From: Deltaproteobacteria bacterium
GTDB taxonomy: Bacteria; Desulfobacterota; DSM-4660; Desulfatiglandales; HGW-15
Assembly (NCBI GenBank): GCA_016931115.1
Contig: JAFGFM010000009.1
Location: 57,562 to 121,561 of the forward strand
Direction of reading: 5' to 3'
DNA: 64,000 nucleotides
The notes beneath the pieces are model-generated. The model was not told where the DNA came from, did not search any database, and saw nothing but the letters and a program-made list of their open reading frames with translations. The position numbers and the translations under genes were made by a program. Shown here one piece after another: positions 34,991-44,008 of the stretch (position 1 is its first letter; each line of letters starts with the position of its first letter).

Positions 34991-36565
34991 ATGCAGGTTA
35001 AAAATATGAAAAAATGCATATCAAATATTTGGGGCTGTGCCGGATGTTATCTGCTGCCAATGGTTTTTATTACAGGGTTACTCCTGATCAATGGATGTAA
35101 TGGTGGATCAGGGTCATCCGGGGATACCCCGCCTGCTGTTATCAATAATGGTGACCCTGTGCAGGGTGATGAGGATGATGAAACCGATGATGAAGTTGAA
35201 AGCCCTACCCCTGTATATACCTGGGACCCGTCAGCATTCAGCCATGTCTATGATGTTGGGCCGGGTAAACAATATGCTGAACCGGGGGAGGTCCCGTGGG
35301 AGAGCATTGAACCCTCCACCCTTGTGCGCATTTACTATCGCACTACGCCCTATCAGGCCAAATGGGTAATCAATGTCGCGGCAACTGCTCTATCGCCGGT
35401 AGTGGTGCTGGGTATACCTGAAGGGGATCAAAGGCCAATCATAAGCGGTGATGATGCCATAACCCGCACTGAACTAGATTACTGGAACAAGGTGAGGAGT
35501 ATTATCAAGATCGGTGGGTCAAGCATCCCTGATAACCCCGCTGGCCCGTCATATATCTATATACAGGGGCTGGACATAAGAAGTGCAAGGCCAGGTTACC
35601 AGTTCACAGATGACTCAGGCGCGACCCAGGAATACAGCTCCAATTCGGCTGCTATCCATATCGAGGAAGGATCTGATATCACGATCCATGACTGCCTGAT
35701 TCATGATGCGGCAAACGGACTCTTTTCAGGCTCTGCATCTTCACGTGTCAGGGTAAGCGGCAATTATATTTATGATAACGGTATTGAAGGCAGCATCTAT
35801 GAGCACAACTCCTATACTGAAAGCCTTGGTATTGTGTTTGAGTACAATCACTATGGCCCACTTCGGACAGGTTGTCTCGGGAACAACCTCAAGGATCGAT
35901 CCTCCGATACAGTCATCAGGTACAACTGGATAGAAGCAGGTAATCGCCAGCTTGACCTTGTAGAGACAGATTATGATCACATAGCAAACGACCCGGCATA
36001 TGACGAGACCTTTGTATATGGCAATGTGCTTATAGAACCGGATGGGGCAGGCAACAGCCAGATCATGCATTATGGTGGTGATGGAGGGGATACTGATATG
36101 TACCGCAGGGGTACGCTCTATTTTTATCACAACACGGTTGTCTCCACACGCAGCGGTAATACCACGCTCATGCGGCTGAGCACAGTGGATGTAACCGCCC
36201 TTGTATTCAACAATATCATCTACGCATCAGCAGGAGGCGAATACCTTGCCATAACGAGCGGGAATGGTCAGACCGAGCTAGAGCATAACTGGCTCCCGGA
36301 AGATTGGCAACTTACCCATGAATCAGAACTTGATCCTGGTGCAATAGTGGCTGACCTTGGAAACATAGAAGGAAGCACTCCTGGGCTTATCGATTTTAGT
36401 GCGCAGGATTTCCATCTGTTAGCGGGATCACAGGCGCGTGGCAATGCAGGTAGCCTGCCAGCAGAGGTGGTAAACTATCCTGTGGATCATGAGTATGTGC
36501 GGCACCAATCCATTGAGTCGCGTCCTTCAGGTTCTGTTTCTGATATAGGGGCTTTTGGATATTGA
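34991..36565 (+). CDS. Secreted lipoprotein with right-handed parallel beta-helix
   Basis: A 524-residue protein with a lipobox LLINGC near residue 36 and a Gly/Ser/acidic linker. Residues 75-500 are a beta-helix of pectate-lyase-like type, with repeated strands such as ITIHDCLIHDAANGLFSG, VRVSGNYIYDNG and TLYFYHNTVVS. Such proteins bind or cleave polysaccharides; no catalytic set can be assigned. AAAGGAG lies nine bases before the ATG. It is surface-exposed in the outer membrane or periplasm. Confidence 0.78.
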   Translation: MQVKNMKKCISNIWGCAGCYLLPMVFITGLLLINGCNGGSGSSGDTPPAVINNGDPVQGDEDDETDDEVESPTPVYTWDPSAFSHVYDVGPGKQYAEPGEVPWESIEPSTLVRIYYRTTPYQAKWVINVAATALSPVVVLGIPEGDQRPIISGDDAITRTELDYWNKVRSIIKIGGSSIPDNPAGPSYIYIQGLDIRSARPGYQFTDDSGATQEYSSNSAAIHIEEGSDITIHDCLIHDAANGLFSGSASSRVRVSGNYIYDNGIEGSIYEHNSYTESLGIVFEYNHYGPLRTGCLGNNLKDRSSDTVIRYNWIEAGNRQLDLVETDYDHIANDPAYDETFVYGNVLIEPDGAGNSQIMHYGGDGGDTDMYRRGTLYFYHNTVVSTRSGNTTLMRLSTVDVTALVFNNIIYASAGGEYLAITSGNGQTELEHNWLPEDWQLTHESELDPGAIVADLGNIEGSTPGLIDFSAQDFHLLAGSQARGNAGSLPAEVVNYPVDHEYVRHQSIESRPSGSVSDIGAFGY

Positions 36566-36569
36566 TTAT

Positions 36570-36660
36570 GAAGCGATCAGCCATCAGCGTTCAGCTATCA
36601 GCAAAAGATATATAAGAAAGGATTTGACTGGTAGCTGATAACTGAATACTGAACGCTTAA
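36570..36660. repeat. GCTGA/TCAGC-type low-complexity repeat
   Basis: It contains CAGCCATCAGCGTTCAGCTATCAGC on one side and GTAGCTGATAACTGAATACTGAACGC on the other. The two halves are roughly complementary and related to 14710-14790. This degenerate repeat type is common in Desulfobacterota intergenic DNA. Confidence 0.5.
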
Positions 36661-36715
36661 TCATCATTTTTATTCTTTGTGGATGAACGATCACTATCCT
36701 GGTAAATATTTTTAT

Positions 36716-37651
36716 TTATCTCTTTTCAACCATTATACTGCCGCTGAAACTCTCCAGGGATAATTCAGGGCCGCCATTACCTGCAATACCTTTAATATTT
36801 TTGTTGTCTATCTTGCCTGACAGGGTTATTGCAAAATCAGTATTTATGCTGCCGCTAAAGGTCTTTGCGGTAACACTAAACCCTGAATCAGCCGGGAGTT
36901 CTATCCTTATACCCCCGCTGACCGATTTATATGAATGTACGCCATGGCCCAGTATGTACTTTGCCCTTATGCTGCCACTCACTGTTTCAGCCCTGGCCCC
37001 TTTTACCTCTGAACCTGACATTAAATCTATACCACCGCTCACGGTCTTTGCGGACACAGCACCCATGAGCTCATTCACTGTTATTTTACCTGAAACCGTT
37101 TCAAGGGTTGCATCATCTGCAGCACCTTCAAGATATATGCTGCCGCTGACACTATTTGCTGTTACATCCTTTACAGCGCTGACCACCTTTATCCCACCAC
37201 TTACAGTCTTCGATTTAAGATCACCGCCGATAGAGCTAACCCTGATATCCCCGCTTACTGATTCCAGGGAAATTTCGGCCTTATCCGGTACAATCAATTC
37301 ATAATCAACAGAAGATCTATTACCATCGAAACCGGAGAAGAAGTTAAAATGGAATGATTTATCATATTCGGTATTTATGCTTATGCGGCTGTCATGGGAA
37401 TCTATATCAACATGTATCTTATCAAGCTCTTTTTGGGAATCAGCCCTTTTCCTTGCCTCAATCTTTATCTCATTCTTATCCCATGTTGTAACAGCAATAT
37501 TGCCGGATATGTTTTTTAACCGCACCGCGCCATCCCGTTCAAGGGGATATTGTTTATTGATAACCTCCTCGACATCTGCATAAGCAAAGAGCGAAAATAG
37601 AGCCAATAAAACAAATATTATTGAGATACCAGCCGACCTTACCTTTTTCAT
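36716..37651 (-). CDS. DUF4097-type beta-strand repeat exported protein
   Basis: A 311-residue protein from ATG 37651 (GGAG seven bases upstream) with a signal peptide (SIIFVLLALFSLFAYA). The rest is a regular beta-helix of short units with the repeated phrase VSG, for example LESVSGDIRVSS, SKTVSGGIKVVS, ANSVSGSIYLEG and AKTVSGGIDLMS. This is the DUF4097/putative adhesin repeat family, whose function is unknown. It is 58 bases downstream of the BamE-like lipoprotein gene, so probably in the same operon. Confidence 0.8.
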   Translation of the reverse strand: MKKVRSAGISIIFVLLALFSLFAYADVEEVINKQYPLERDGAVRLKNISGNIAVTTWDKNEIKIEARKRADSQKELDKIHVDIDSHDSRISINTEYDKSFHFNFFSGFDGNRSSVDYELIVPDKAEISLESVSGDIRVSSIGGDLKSKTVSGGIKVVSAVKDVTANSVSGSIYLEGAADDATLETVSGKITVNELMGAVSAKTVSGGIDLMSGSEVKGARAETVSGSIRAKYILGHGVHSYKSVSGGIRIELPADSGFSVTAKTFSGSINTDFAITLSGKIDNKNIKGIAGNGGPELSLESFSGSIMVEKR

Positions 37652-37709
37652 CTTATTCTCCTTTTTCTGAATGGATTCATCTCTATTCATGGTGACAATC
37701 AATTATTTA

Positions 37710-38072
37710 TCAGTTGATCCAGTATTCCATAACAACACCATCCTTTATCTTGAAAGAGATGGTTTCCTTTGTATCTTCGGAGGTGTTTGAATTGAAGATC
37801 AGGAACAATGAGAAATGTTTTGTCGTATGTTTGTTATTTTCATACACCATGAGCTCTTCACCGTCCGGATACTGCTTTTCTCTGTCAGGCCTTCCAAAGG
37901 TGTCTATTACCCATTCCTTTGTTGTAACCCCTGGTTCAATGCTGTTTATCCTGCTGTTTGATTCTGAATAAACCGATGATGAGTTTGTGGTATGAGACCC
38001 GTGGCTGATCATGCAACCTGTCAGGAACGTACCGGTTGACATGATAATAAATAATAAAAGCGCCTTTTTCAT
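37710..38072 (-). CDS. SmpA/BamE-like small lipoprotein
   Basis: A 120-residue protein from ATG 38072 with AAGGAGAAGG upstream. Signal and lipobox MSTGTFLTGC are followed by a Ser-rich linker. The compact domain EPGVTTKEWVIDTFGRPDREKQYPDGEEL...FKIKDGVV resembles the BamE/SmpA fold (GMT..EV...LG.P). BamE itself is an outer-membrane assembly accessory; here the pairing with a DUF4097 protein makes another envelope role just as likely. Confidence 0.68.
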   Translation of the reverse strand: MKKALLLFIIMSTGTFLTGCMISHGSHTTNSSSVYSESNSRINSIEPGVTTKEWVIDTFGRPDREKQYPDGEELMVYENNKHTTKHFSLFLIFNSNTSEDTKETISFKIKDGVVMEYWIN

Positions 38073-38461
38073 TTTTCCTTCTCCTTTTTGTTTATATAGT
38101 GGGATTCTGTTAACAGTCCCCTGATATTCTGGCCTTCTATCCCTGCATCCTTTCTGCACAGGGCGGTTTTTATGTGGGGGGGTATACTGTTTCCCGAAAC
38201 ACCTTTTTGCCCTGTTCATCAGAAGCCTGGATAGAAGGCTGAACGGGTGACTAAATAAACGACACCCGCATGATTAAAAAAACTCAAATTATTTTTGAGA
38301 TCCTTGTTCAGATGGTTTGTAGGGAAAGCATAATGTGTGCCATATTCGGCACACATATTTTTTATCTTAAATATCAAAATGTTGTGAGATAAGTGAAATA
38401 AATATAATGGAAAGGGGTTAATATGAAAATGGTTTTTACAGCCACTAAATAGCGGTTCAGG

Positions 38462-38878
38462 TCATTCGCCGATGATCTTTACCAGCACTCGCTTCTTTCT
38501 CCTGCCGTCAAACTCGCCGTAAAAGATCTGCTCCCAGGGGCCGAAATCAAGCCTGCCATCAGTTATTGCTACAACAACTTCCCTGCCCATGATCTGCCTT
38601 TTCATGTGGGCGTCCGCATTGTCCTCGCCGACATTATGCCGGTACTGTGAAACAGGTTCATGGGGTGCAAGTTGTTCAAGCCATTTTTCATAATCATGGT
38701 GCAGGCCTGACTCATCATCGTTTATAAAGACCGATGCGGTTATATGCATAGCATTGCAGAGGAGGAGCCCCTCTCTGACCCCGCTTTCCTTCAGGCACAC
38801 CTCAATATCGGGTGTAATATTGATAAAGGCCCTTCGGGTGGGCACATGAAACCACAGCTCTTTTCTATATGACTTCAT
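38462..38878 (-). CDS. yjbQ: YjbQ family protein
   Basis: A 138-residue protein of the YjbQ/UPF0047 family. It has [12 protein letters not shown] near the N terminus, [29 protein letters not shown] in the middle, and [45 protein letters not shown] at the end. The family contains thiamine-phosphate-synthase-like activity in E. coli. It overlaps the end of greA by four bases. Confidence 0.85.
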   Translation of the reverse strand: MKSYRKELWFHVPTRRAFINITPDIEVCLKESGVREGLLLCNAMHITASVFINDDESGLHHDYEKWLEQLAPHEPVSQYRHNVGEDNADAHMKRQIMGREVVVAITDGRLDFGPWEQIFYGEFDGRRKKRVLVKIIGE

Positions 38879-39342
38879 AAAATCTCCAGCACCTCAAACT
38901 CCTGGAGCCCGCCAGGTGTTTTTACCCTTACCTCATCGCCCACCTCGCTCCCGATAAGGGCCATGCCTATGGGTGATTTTACAGATATCCTCCCCCTGTC
39001 AGGGTCTGATTCATATGGCCCCAGGATCTGGTATTGCACCTCTTCCTCCGTTTCCATGTTGTAGAGCAGTACTGTCCTGCCAAAGACCACCCTGTCTTTT
39101 GGTCCGTTTTCAAAGTCTATAACCTCTGCCTGACCAATGGCCGATTCCAGTTCAATTATCTTGCCTTCAAGAAAAGACTGCTTTTCCTTGGCAGCATGAT
39201 ATTCTGCATTCTCACTCAGGTCCCCATGTTTTCTGGCCTCTTCGATAGCGCGGATATTATCCGGACGCTCAACCTTTTTTATGTGTGCAAGCTCTCCCTT
39301 AATCTTATCAAGACCTTCCTTTGTAAACGGGATCCTCTCCAT
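38875..39342 (-). CDS. greA: Transcription elongation factor GreA
   Basis: A 155-residue protein. The N-terminal coiled coil (residues 1-75) carries the DLSENAEY tip near residue 49 that enters the RNA polymerase secondary channel. The C-terminal FKBP-like domain has [24 protein letters not shown]. It induces cleavage of backtracked transcripts. Followed by yjbQ on a coupled frame. Confidence 0.95.
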   Translation of the reverse strand: MERIPFTKEGLDKIKGELAHIKKVERPDNIRAIEEARKHGDLSENAEYHAAKEKQSFLEGKIIELESAIGQAEVIDFENGPKDRVVFGRTVLLYNMETEEEVQYQILGPYESDPDRGRISVKSPIGMALIGSEVGDEVRVKTPGGLQEFEVLEIL

Positions 39343-39470
39343 AAATGCTCCTCCATGAAATATTTAGGAAATCAGCTCAGGAAAACCTTAGCCAATGTAT
39401 AATTATTGCTCAATTCATTCTGTCTGTGACCGAGTAATTACCCTGTCATGTTGTTTGTTTATTGCGTGCC

Positions 39471-40133
39471 CTATTTGCCGTTATTCTTCCTGACATAAAC
39501 ATCATCCAGCACTTCAGGATCAATGGCAAGGTCTGTCTCCCCCACCTTGAGTACAAAGGCAGGATAAGTCTGATGAACCTTTACCACCTCACCCGGTGTG
39601 ATTCCAAGGTCTGTGAGCCTGTCAAGGCGTGAATGGTGTTTTGTAGAGACATAAACGATCCTTGCTGTTTCGCCAGACTTTAATCTGTTCAGAGGCATAA
39701 TTACCGGCTGTATGTTCTGCTCAGCCCTTTTACAGCAGGCGCCCGGCGGGATATGCCTGCCGTGAGGGCATTCACGCGGGTGGCCGAGCAGGGTACATAT
39801 GGCGTCCAGTGCCTCATGACTCAGGCAGTGTTCAAGGCTGCATGCGGTTTCTTCCATGGGTTCATCCCCTATTTCCATGACATCTGTAAAGAGCCTTTCA
39901 GCGAGCCTGTGTGCCCTGATGAGTTTTCTGGCAATCTCCTCCCCCTTCTGGGTAAGGTTTATCTCATCTCTGACCTCAAACATGAAATCATCATCTATAA
40001 GCCTGTCAATGACCCTCTCTGTCACCTTCGGGGTCTCTATTTTCAGAAGATCAGATCTTTTTACAGAGCCTATCTCCTTGCCACACCATATGGATTCAAG
40101 CACCTCATCAATCTCTTCTTTTGTCAGCAACAT
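39471..40133 (-). CDS. DtxR-type metal-responsive regulator fused to FeoA domain
   Basis: A 220-residue protein. The N-terminal winged helix (LKIETPKVTERVIDRLIDDDFMFEV) and dimerisation region (CSLEHCLSHEALDAICTLLGHP) match the DtxR/MntR family; metal ligands of the Cys/Glu/His type lie near LEHCLSHE. Residues 145-215 are a FeoA/SH3-like domain (TARIVYVSTKHHSRLDRLTDLGITPGEVVKVHQT). It is expected to sense Fe(II) or Mn(II) and repress the feo operon of which it is the last gene, an apparent feedback arrangement. The ATG is preceded by AAAGGAG. Confidence 0.88.
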   Translation of the reverse strand: MLLTKEEIDEVLESIWCGKEIGSVKRSDLLKIETPKVTERVIDRLIDDDFMFEVRDEINLTQKGEEIARKLIRAHRLAERLFTDVMEIGDEPMEETACSLEHCLSHEALDAICTLLGHPRECPHGRHIPPGACCKRAEQNIQPVIMPLNRLKSGETARIVYVSTKHHSRLDRLTDLGITPGEVVKVHQTYPAFVLKVGETDLAIDPEVLDDVYVRKNNGK

Positions 40134-40302
40134 CTTTTTCTCCTTTGATTACTCTCTTTATCCAGTCAATGATGCCGGATCTTTCAATTGTGCTGTATCC
40201 GCAGTGCGGGCAGCAGATGCTCCTGCATTTTTTATTAATTGGACACCCCCTGCACTCATTTTTATCAGGGTCAAATTCGTATCCGCACAGGGCGCATTTC
40301 AT
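40108..40302 (-). CDS. Cysteine-rich zinc-ribbon small protein in the feo operon
   Basis: A 64-residue protein with CALCGYEFDPDKNECRGCPINKKCRSICCPHCGY, eight or more Cys in CxxC pairs, and a basic C-terminus. It overlaps feoB by four bases and the regulator gene by 26 bases. This compact position suggests a metal-binding accessory of FeoB; the family is not known to me by name. Confidence 0.75.
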   Translation of the reverse strand: MKCALCGYEFDPDKNECRGCPINKKCRSICCPHCGYSTIERSGIIDWIKRVIKGEKDVADKRRD

Positions 40303-42272
40303 AGGCTCACCTTTAAGGCGCGAAGCAGAAGATTAAAGAGCCCTCCGAACAAAAAGGCAAAAACAAATATAAAGGATACAATGAGGGAGGCTGTCCTGAT
40401 GCCGCGCTCCTTGATCATTATTAACATATTGGCTATACAGGGCACAAAAAGGGTGATGGTAACAAGGGCCACGAGCATCTGGATCGGATCCAGGTTTCCC
40501 CCCTTTACCACTAGCACTGCCGCATAATCCCTTCTTAAAAAGCCCATTACAAAGGCGCCGGCAATATCCTTTGGAAGCCCGAGGAGATTTACCACAACAG
40601 GGGCAGCCAGGTCCTGTATCAGGGTCAGGGCGCCAAGTTTATCAAGGGTAAAGAGTATGATTGTACCCAGCATGAAAAGGGGCACTGCCTCCTTCAGGTA
40701 CCATTCGATACGTGCAAAGGTCTTTATAATGATATTGGATACCTTTGGTATCCGTATAGGTGGGGTTTCAAGTATGAAGTCGGATTTCTTTCCCGGTATT
40801 ACTATTGATGAAAAAAAGCCAACCACAAGAATAACGAAAATAATGACGGTGGCCCAGATAATGGTGGCCCAGGGGGATATGGTTGATGTCCCGCCAAAGA
40901 TCACACCAAGCTGGGCAGAGCAAGGGACAGCAAGGGCCAGGAGCAGTGTAATAATAATCCTCTCTTTTTTGCTTGGGAGTATCCTTGCTGTAAGGGTTGC
41001 CATGGTCGCGCACCCCAGGCCCAGTACCATGGGTAAAACAGCGGTGCCGTTAAGGCCGATTATTCTGAATATCCTGTTAACCATAATTGCAAGTCTTGGC
41101 ATGTACCCTGAATCTTCCATAAGACCAAAGATCAGAAAAAAGAAGCCGACAATGGGAAGCACTATTGCAATGGCATAGGTGAATGCCATGGTAAAGATAC
41201 CATATTCGCCGATCAGGAAATCTCGTATGAGCGTATTATCTGTTACAGAATGCACAACCCTTGTTAAAAAAGGGTTGATATATTCACCGAACACGATGTT
41301 CTCCATAAAATCAACACAGGTGCCTGCGCCAAATTCACCCACGATCTTGTATGTAATGTAAAGCACTGCAAGCAGGATGGGTATACCCCATACAGGGTGC
41401 ATGGAAAGCCTGCCAAAGGTCTGGGCTATATTGTGATCCCTGGCCCGTTCATCCTTTGTCTGGACCTCCTTCATGATCTCATCCACCTTTGCCATCCTGC
41501 GCTTGTTTATAAGATAGCTCAAGGGTGTGGGGCTCATTGACTGTATGGATGATCTTATCGCAGACACCCTCTCTATCGCCTCTTTACCGTATCTGATTGA
41601 AGACCATTCATCTATGCCATGCTCTCCTTCAAGGAGCATTATGGCAATTAACCTGGATATCTTTTCAGGGAAAAGCCCCTGTATCTGCTTTATTCCCGAT
41701 TCAAGTTTATCACCGTAATCAACTGTTATCTTCGGTTTCGCAGGGTTTGAGATGCCCTTTATAATCCCGCTTATCCCCTCCCTTCGTGTGGCAACAGTGG
41801 GGATAACCTCGGTTCCGAGGATCTGGCCGAGTTTTTTTGTGTCTACATTAATACCCCTGCTCATTGCCTCATCAATCATGTTGATGTCCAGTACAAAGGG
41901 GATCTCCATTTCAGAAAGCTGTATGCTTATGGAAAGGCCTCTTCGCAGGTTTTTTGAATCTGCCACCTGGACAACCATCTGTGCATTTTCGTCAAGGAGT
42001 ATGTCGCGTGTAACCCTTTCATCTTCTGACTGGGGAATGAGGCTGTTGGTGCCAGGGGTATCAATAACCAGGTACTTTTTTTTACCGCCGAAACGAGAGA
42101 ATGCCCTTGATACCTCAACGGTTGTCCCGGGGTAGTTGGAGACCGTTACATATTTACCGGTCAGGAGCCCAAAGATTACACTTTTCCCGACATTGGGGTT
42201 CCCGACAAGTATGATCTTGTCCCTCTCCATGTAATCCAGCTGTTTTTTGGTATCATGACCGCTCGGGCTCAA
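40299..42272 (-). CDS. feoB: Ferrous iron transport protein B
   Basis: A 657-residue protein. It has an N-terminal G domain: G1 GNPNVGKS, switch region NYPGTTVEVSRAF, G3 DTPGTNSL, G4-like NMID. A helical GDI-like domain and about nine to ten membrane helices with two gate-like repeats follow. I place the start at TTG 42272, because AGGAGG lies five bases upstream; an ATG at 42230 is an alternative without a good ribosome site. FeoB moves Fe(II) inward. No separate feoA gene is present in this operon; the FeoA-like domain is fused to the DtxR regulator. Confidence 0.93.
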   Translation of the reverse strand: MSPSGHDTKKQLDYMERDKIILVGNPNVGKSVIFGLLTGKYVTVSNYPGTTVEVSRAFSRFGGKKKYLVIDTPGTNSLIPQSEDERVTRDILLDENAQMVVQVADSKNLRRGLSISIQLSEMEIPFVLDINMIDEAMSRGINVDTKKLGQILGTEVIPTVATRREGISGIIKGISNPAKPKITVDYGDKLESGIKQIQGLFPEKISRLIAIMLLEGEHGIDEWSSIRYGKEAIERVSAIRSSIQSMSPTPLSYLINKRRMAKVDEIMKEVQTKDERARDHNIAQTFGRLSMHPVWGIPILLAVLYITYKIVGEFGAGTCVDFMENIVFGEYINPFLTRVVHSVTDNTLIRDFLIGEYGIFTMAFTYAIAIVLPIVGFFFLIFGLMEDSGYMPRLAIMVNRIFRIIGLNGTAVLPMVLGLGCATMATLTARILPSKKERIIITLLLALAVPCSAQLGVIFGGTSTISPWATIIWATVIIFVILVVGFFSSIVIPGKKSDFILETPPIRIPKVSNIIIKTFARIEWYLKEAVPLFMLGTIILFTLDKLGALTLIQDLAAPVVVNLLGLPKDIAGAFVMGFLRRDYAAVLVVKGGNLDPIQMLVALVTITLFVPCIANMLIMIKERGIRTASLIVSFIFVFAFLFGGLFNLLLRALKVSL

Positions 42273-42306
42273 TATTTCCTCCTGAACACCTTTACTCAAT
42301 GAAAAA

Positions 42307-42339
42307 CCGGATCGAAAAGTGATTAACTGATCGATCCGG
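42307..42339. promoter_or_regulatory. Inverted repeat upstream of feoB
   Basis: CCGGATCGA (42307-42315) and TCGATCCGG (42331-42339) are perfect 9-bp arms around 15 bases, 35-67 bp upstream of the feoB start. A second weak palindrome TATTG.N6.CAATA lies at 42343-42358. Either a leader stem or an operator for the DtxR-like regulator encoded in the same operon. Confidence 0.5.
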
Positions 42340-42483
42340 GTATATTGGTAAAACAATAATAGTTAAAAAACGGTTCTGGATTATAGGTGGGTAAACATGC
42401 TATGTCAAGTAATAAGCCCTTGCAGGCCTCGGTATCTTATCATGTTGAAAAACATTTAATAAACAGGGATTAATGTCGGCAGA

Positions 42484-43224
42484 TTACCCGGAAATATCAG
42501 AGTGGGTATGCGGCACCTCTCCATGATCGTGGGTATGGACATGGCTGTGTGCGATTTCCCCCCCCTCTTTTGAAATCCTGCCCTCTATCATGCCGTATAT
42601 TACCCCGGTGGTATGCCTGATAAAATCCATGTCATGCGAGATGATTATAGCTGAAACCGCAATAGATTCAAGGAGATGGATTATTTTATGGGTTGTGTCA
42701 GGGTCAATGCCTGAGGTTGGTTCATCAAGCAGCAGGATATCCGGTTTCATGGCAAGCACTGTTGCAAGTGATACAAGCTTTTTTTCTCCACCCGAGAGTT
42801 TATATGTGATCCTATCCTCAAAATCCCCTATCCCGAGGTCAGAAAGCACCTTCCTGGATATCTCCTTTGCCTCCTGAATGCTTTTCCCCTGATTCAGGGG
42901 GCCGAATGCGACATCGTCAAGCACTGTGGGGCTGAAAAGCTGGTCATCAGGGTCCTGAAAAAGGAGGCCGACCCGCTGTCTTATCGGAAAGAAGTCCTTT
43001 TTATTTGTCATCTCCCTTCCGAAGATTACAAGTCTGCCGCTGTCCGGTCTTAAGAGCCCCATTATCAACCTGAACATGGTGGTCTTTCCGCTTCCGTTTG
43101 GCCCGATCAGGCCTAGCCTCTGCCCCTTTTTAAGGCAAAGGTCAAGATCTTTAATCACCTGCTTACCGGCAGGGTATGAATAGGAGATCTTTTCCAGGGT
43201 TATGAGTGTATCTGTTTCTGTCAT
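42484..43224 (-). CDS. cbiO: Cobalt/nickel ECF-type transporter ATPase CbiO-like, with His-rich tail
   Basis: A 246-residue ATPase: Walker A GPNGSGKTT, Q-loop LFQDPDDQLFSPTVLDDVAFGP (typical of energy-coupling factor ATPases), signature KLSGGEKKLVSLAT, Walker B ILLLDEPTSGIDP. The last 25 residues are histidine-rich (HSHVHTHDHGEVPHTH), an apparent metal-binding tail. It overlaps cbiQ by four bases. No cbiM/cbiN substrate subunit follows. Confidence 0.9.
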   Translation of the reverse strand: MTETDTLITLEKISYSYPAGKQVIKDLDLCLKKGQRLGLIGPNGSGKTTMFRLIMGLLRPDSGRLVIFGREMTNKKDFFPIRQRVGLLFQDPDDQLFSPTVLDDVAFGPLNQGKSIQEAKEISRKVLSDLGIGDFEDRITYKLSGGEKKLVSLATVLAMKPDILLLDEPTSGIDPDTTHKIIHLLESIAVSAIIISHDMDFIRHTTGVIYGMIEGRISKEGGEIAHSHVHTHDHGEVPHTHSDISG

Positions 43225-43976
43225 CTTGCAAAGATAATAGCAGTAAGGGTAAAAAGAAAGATGATAATAAAAATAAAATCCTCACCCGTTATATCAAACC
43301 CGGTAAGGTCATAAAACCTGCCCTGAAAGCCCCTGCAGAGCATGGCGGAATGCACCCGCTCTGCACGGTCATGACTTTTAACAATCAGCATACCTGCCAG
43401 GTAGGCATAGGAACGGTATGTATGCAGGTTTGTACCGGGGCGGAATCCCCTTATCTCCATGGCCTCTTTAAGTTTTCTGTATTCATTCAAGATAGTATGG
43501 ATATATCTGTAGGAAAAGATAAAGAGATTTACTATCTTTGAAGGCAGACCCAGCGCCCCCATTGCCCTGCCCATGGTAAACACAGGCATTGTGGCTGTAA
43601 GTGCAATAAGAACAGTAATTATGGCATTTGATTTTATTGTCAGGCGAAGGCAGTATATGAGCCCCTCCAGTGAAATATCAAGCGGCCCAATATGTATAAG
43701 AACCTCTCCTTTTATGGTGAAGGGGAGAAATAGCCACAAAAACAGGATGAAAATATTTGCATAGAGAATGCGTGTCAGGAATTTTTTAACCTGAAGCCTG
43801 GCCAATGCCGTGATTATAAGCGCGGTAATAAGGCCAAGTAAAACAGGAAGAGGCCTGCTTGAAACTGAGACTACCAGTGAAAAGGCAAATGCAGAGAGTA
43901 TCCTTACCCTGGGATCAAGCCTGTGTATTATGGAACGTCCTTCTGAAAAGCCTTCATTGATATTCATCTTCTGCAA
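43221..43976 (-). CDS. cbiQ: Energy-coupling factor transmembrane protein CbiQ-like
   Basis: A 251-residue membrane protein with RIIHRLDPRVRI-like start (SIIHRLDPRVRILSAFAF) and four to five hydrophobic helices. The two coupling motifs, AMEIRGFRPG and AMLCRGFQGR (A..xRGF), bind the ATPases. Together with CbiO it forms the T-A part of a Co/Ni importer. The upstream neighbour is DUF39, so a substrate-binding subunit must be elsewhere or the pair serves other S components. Confidence 0.88.
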   Translation of the reverse strand: MQKMNINEGFSEGRSIIHRLDPRVRILSAFAFSLVVSVSSRPLPVLLGLITALIITALARLQVKKFLTRILYANIFILFLWLFLPFTIKGEVLIHIGPLDISLEGLIYCLRLTIKSNAIITVLIALTATMPVFTMGRAMGALGLPSKIVNLFIFSYRYIHTILNEYRKLKEAMEIRGFRPGTNLHTYRSYAYLAGMLIVKSHDRAERVHSAMLCRGFQGRFYDLTGFDITGEDFIFIIIFLFTLTAIIFAR

Positions 43977-44008
43977 GCCTTTGATTCTGAGCCCGATGCA
44001 ATTATGTA

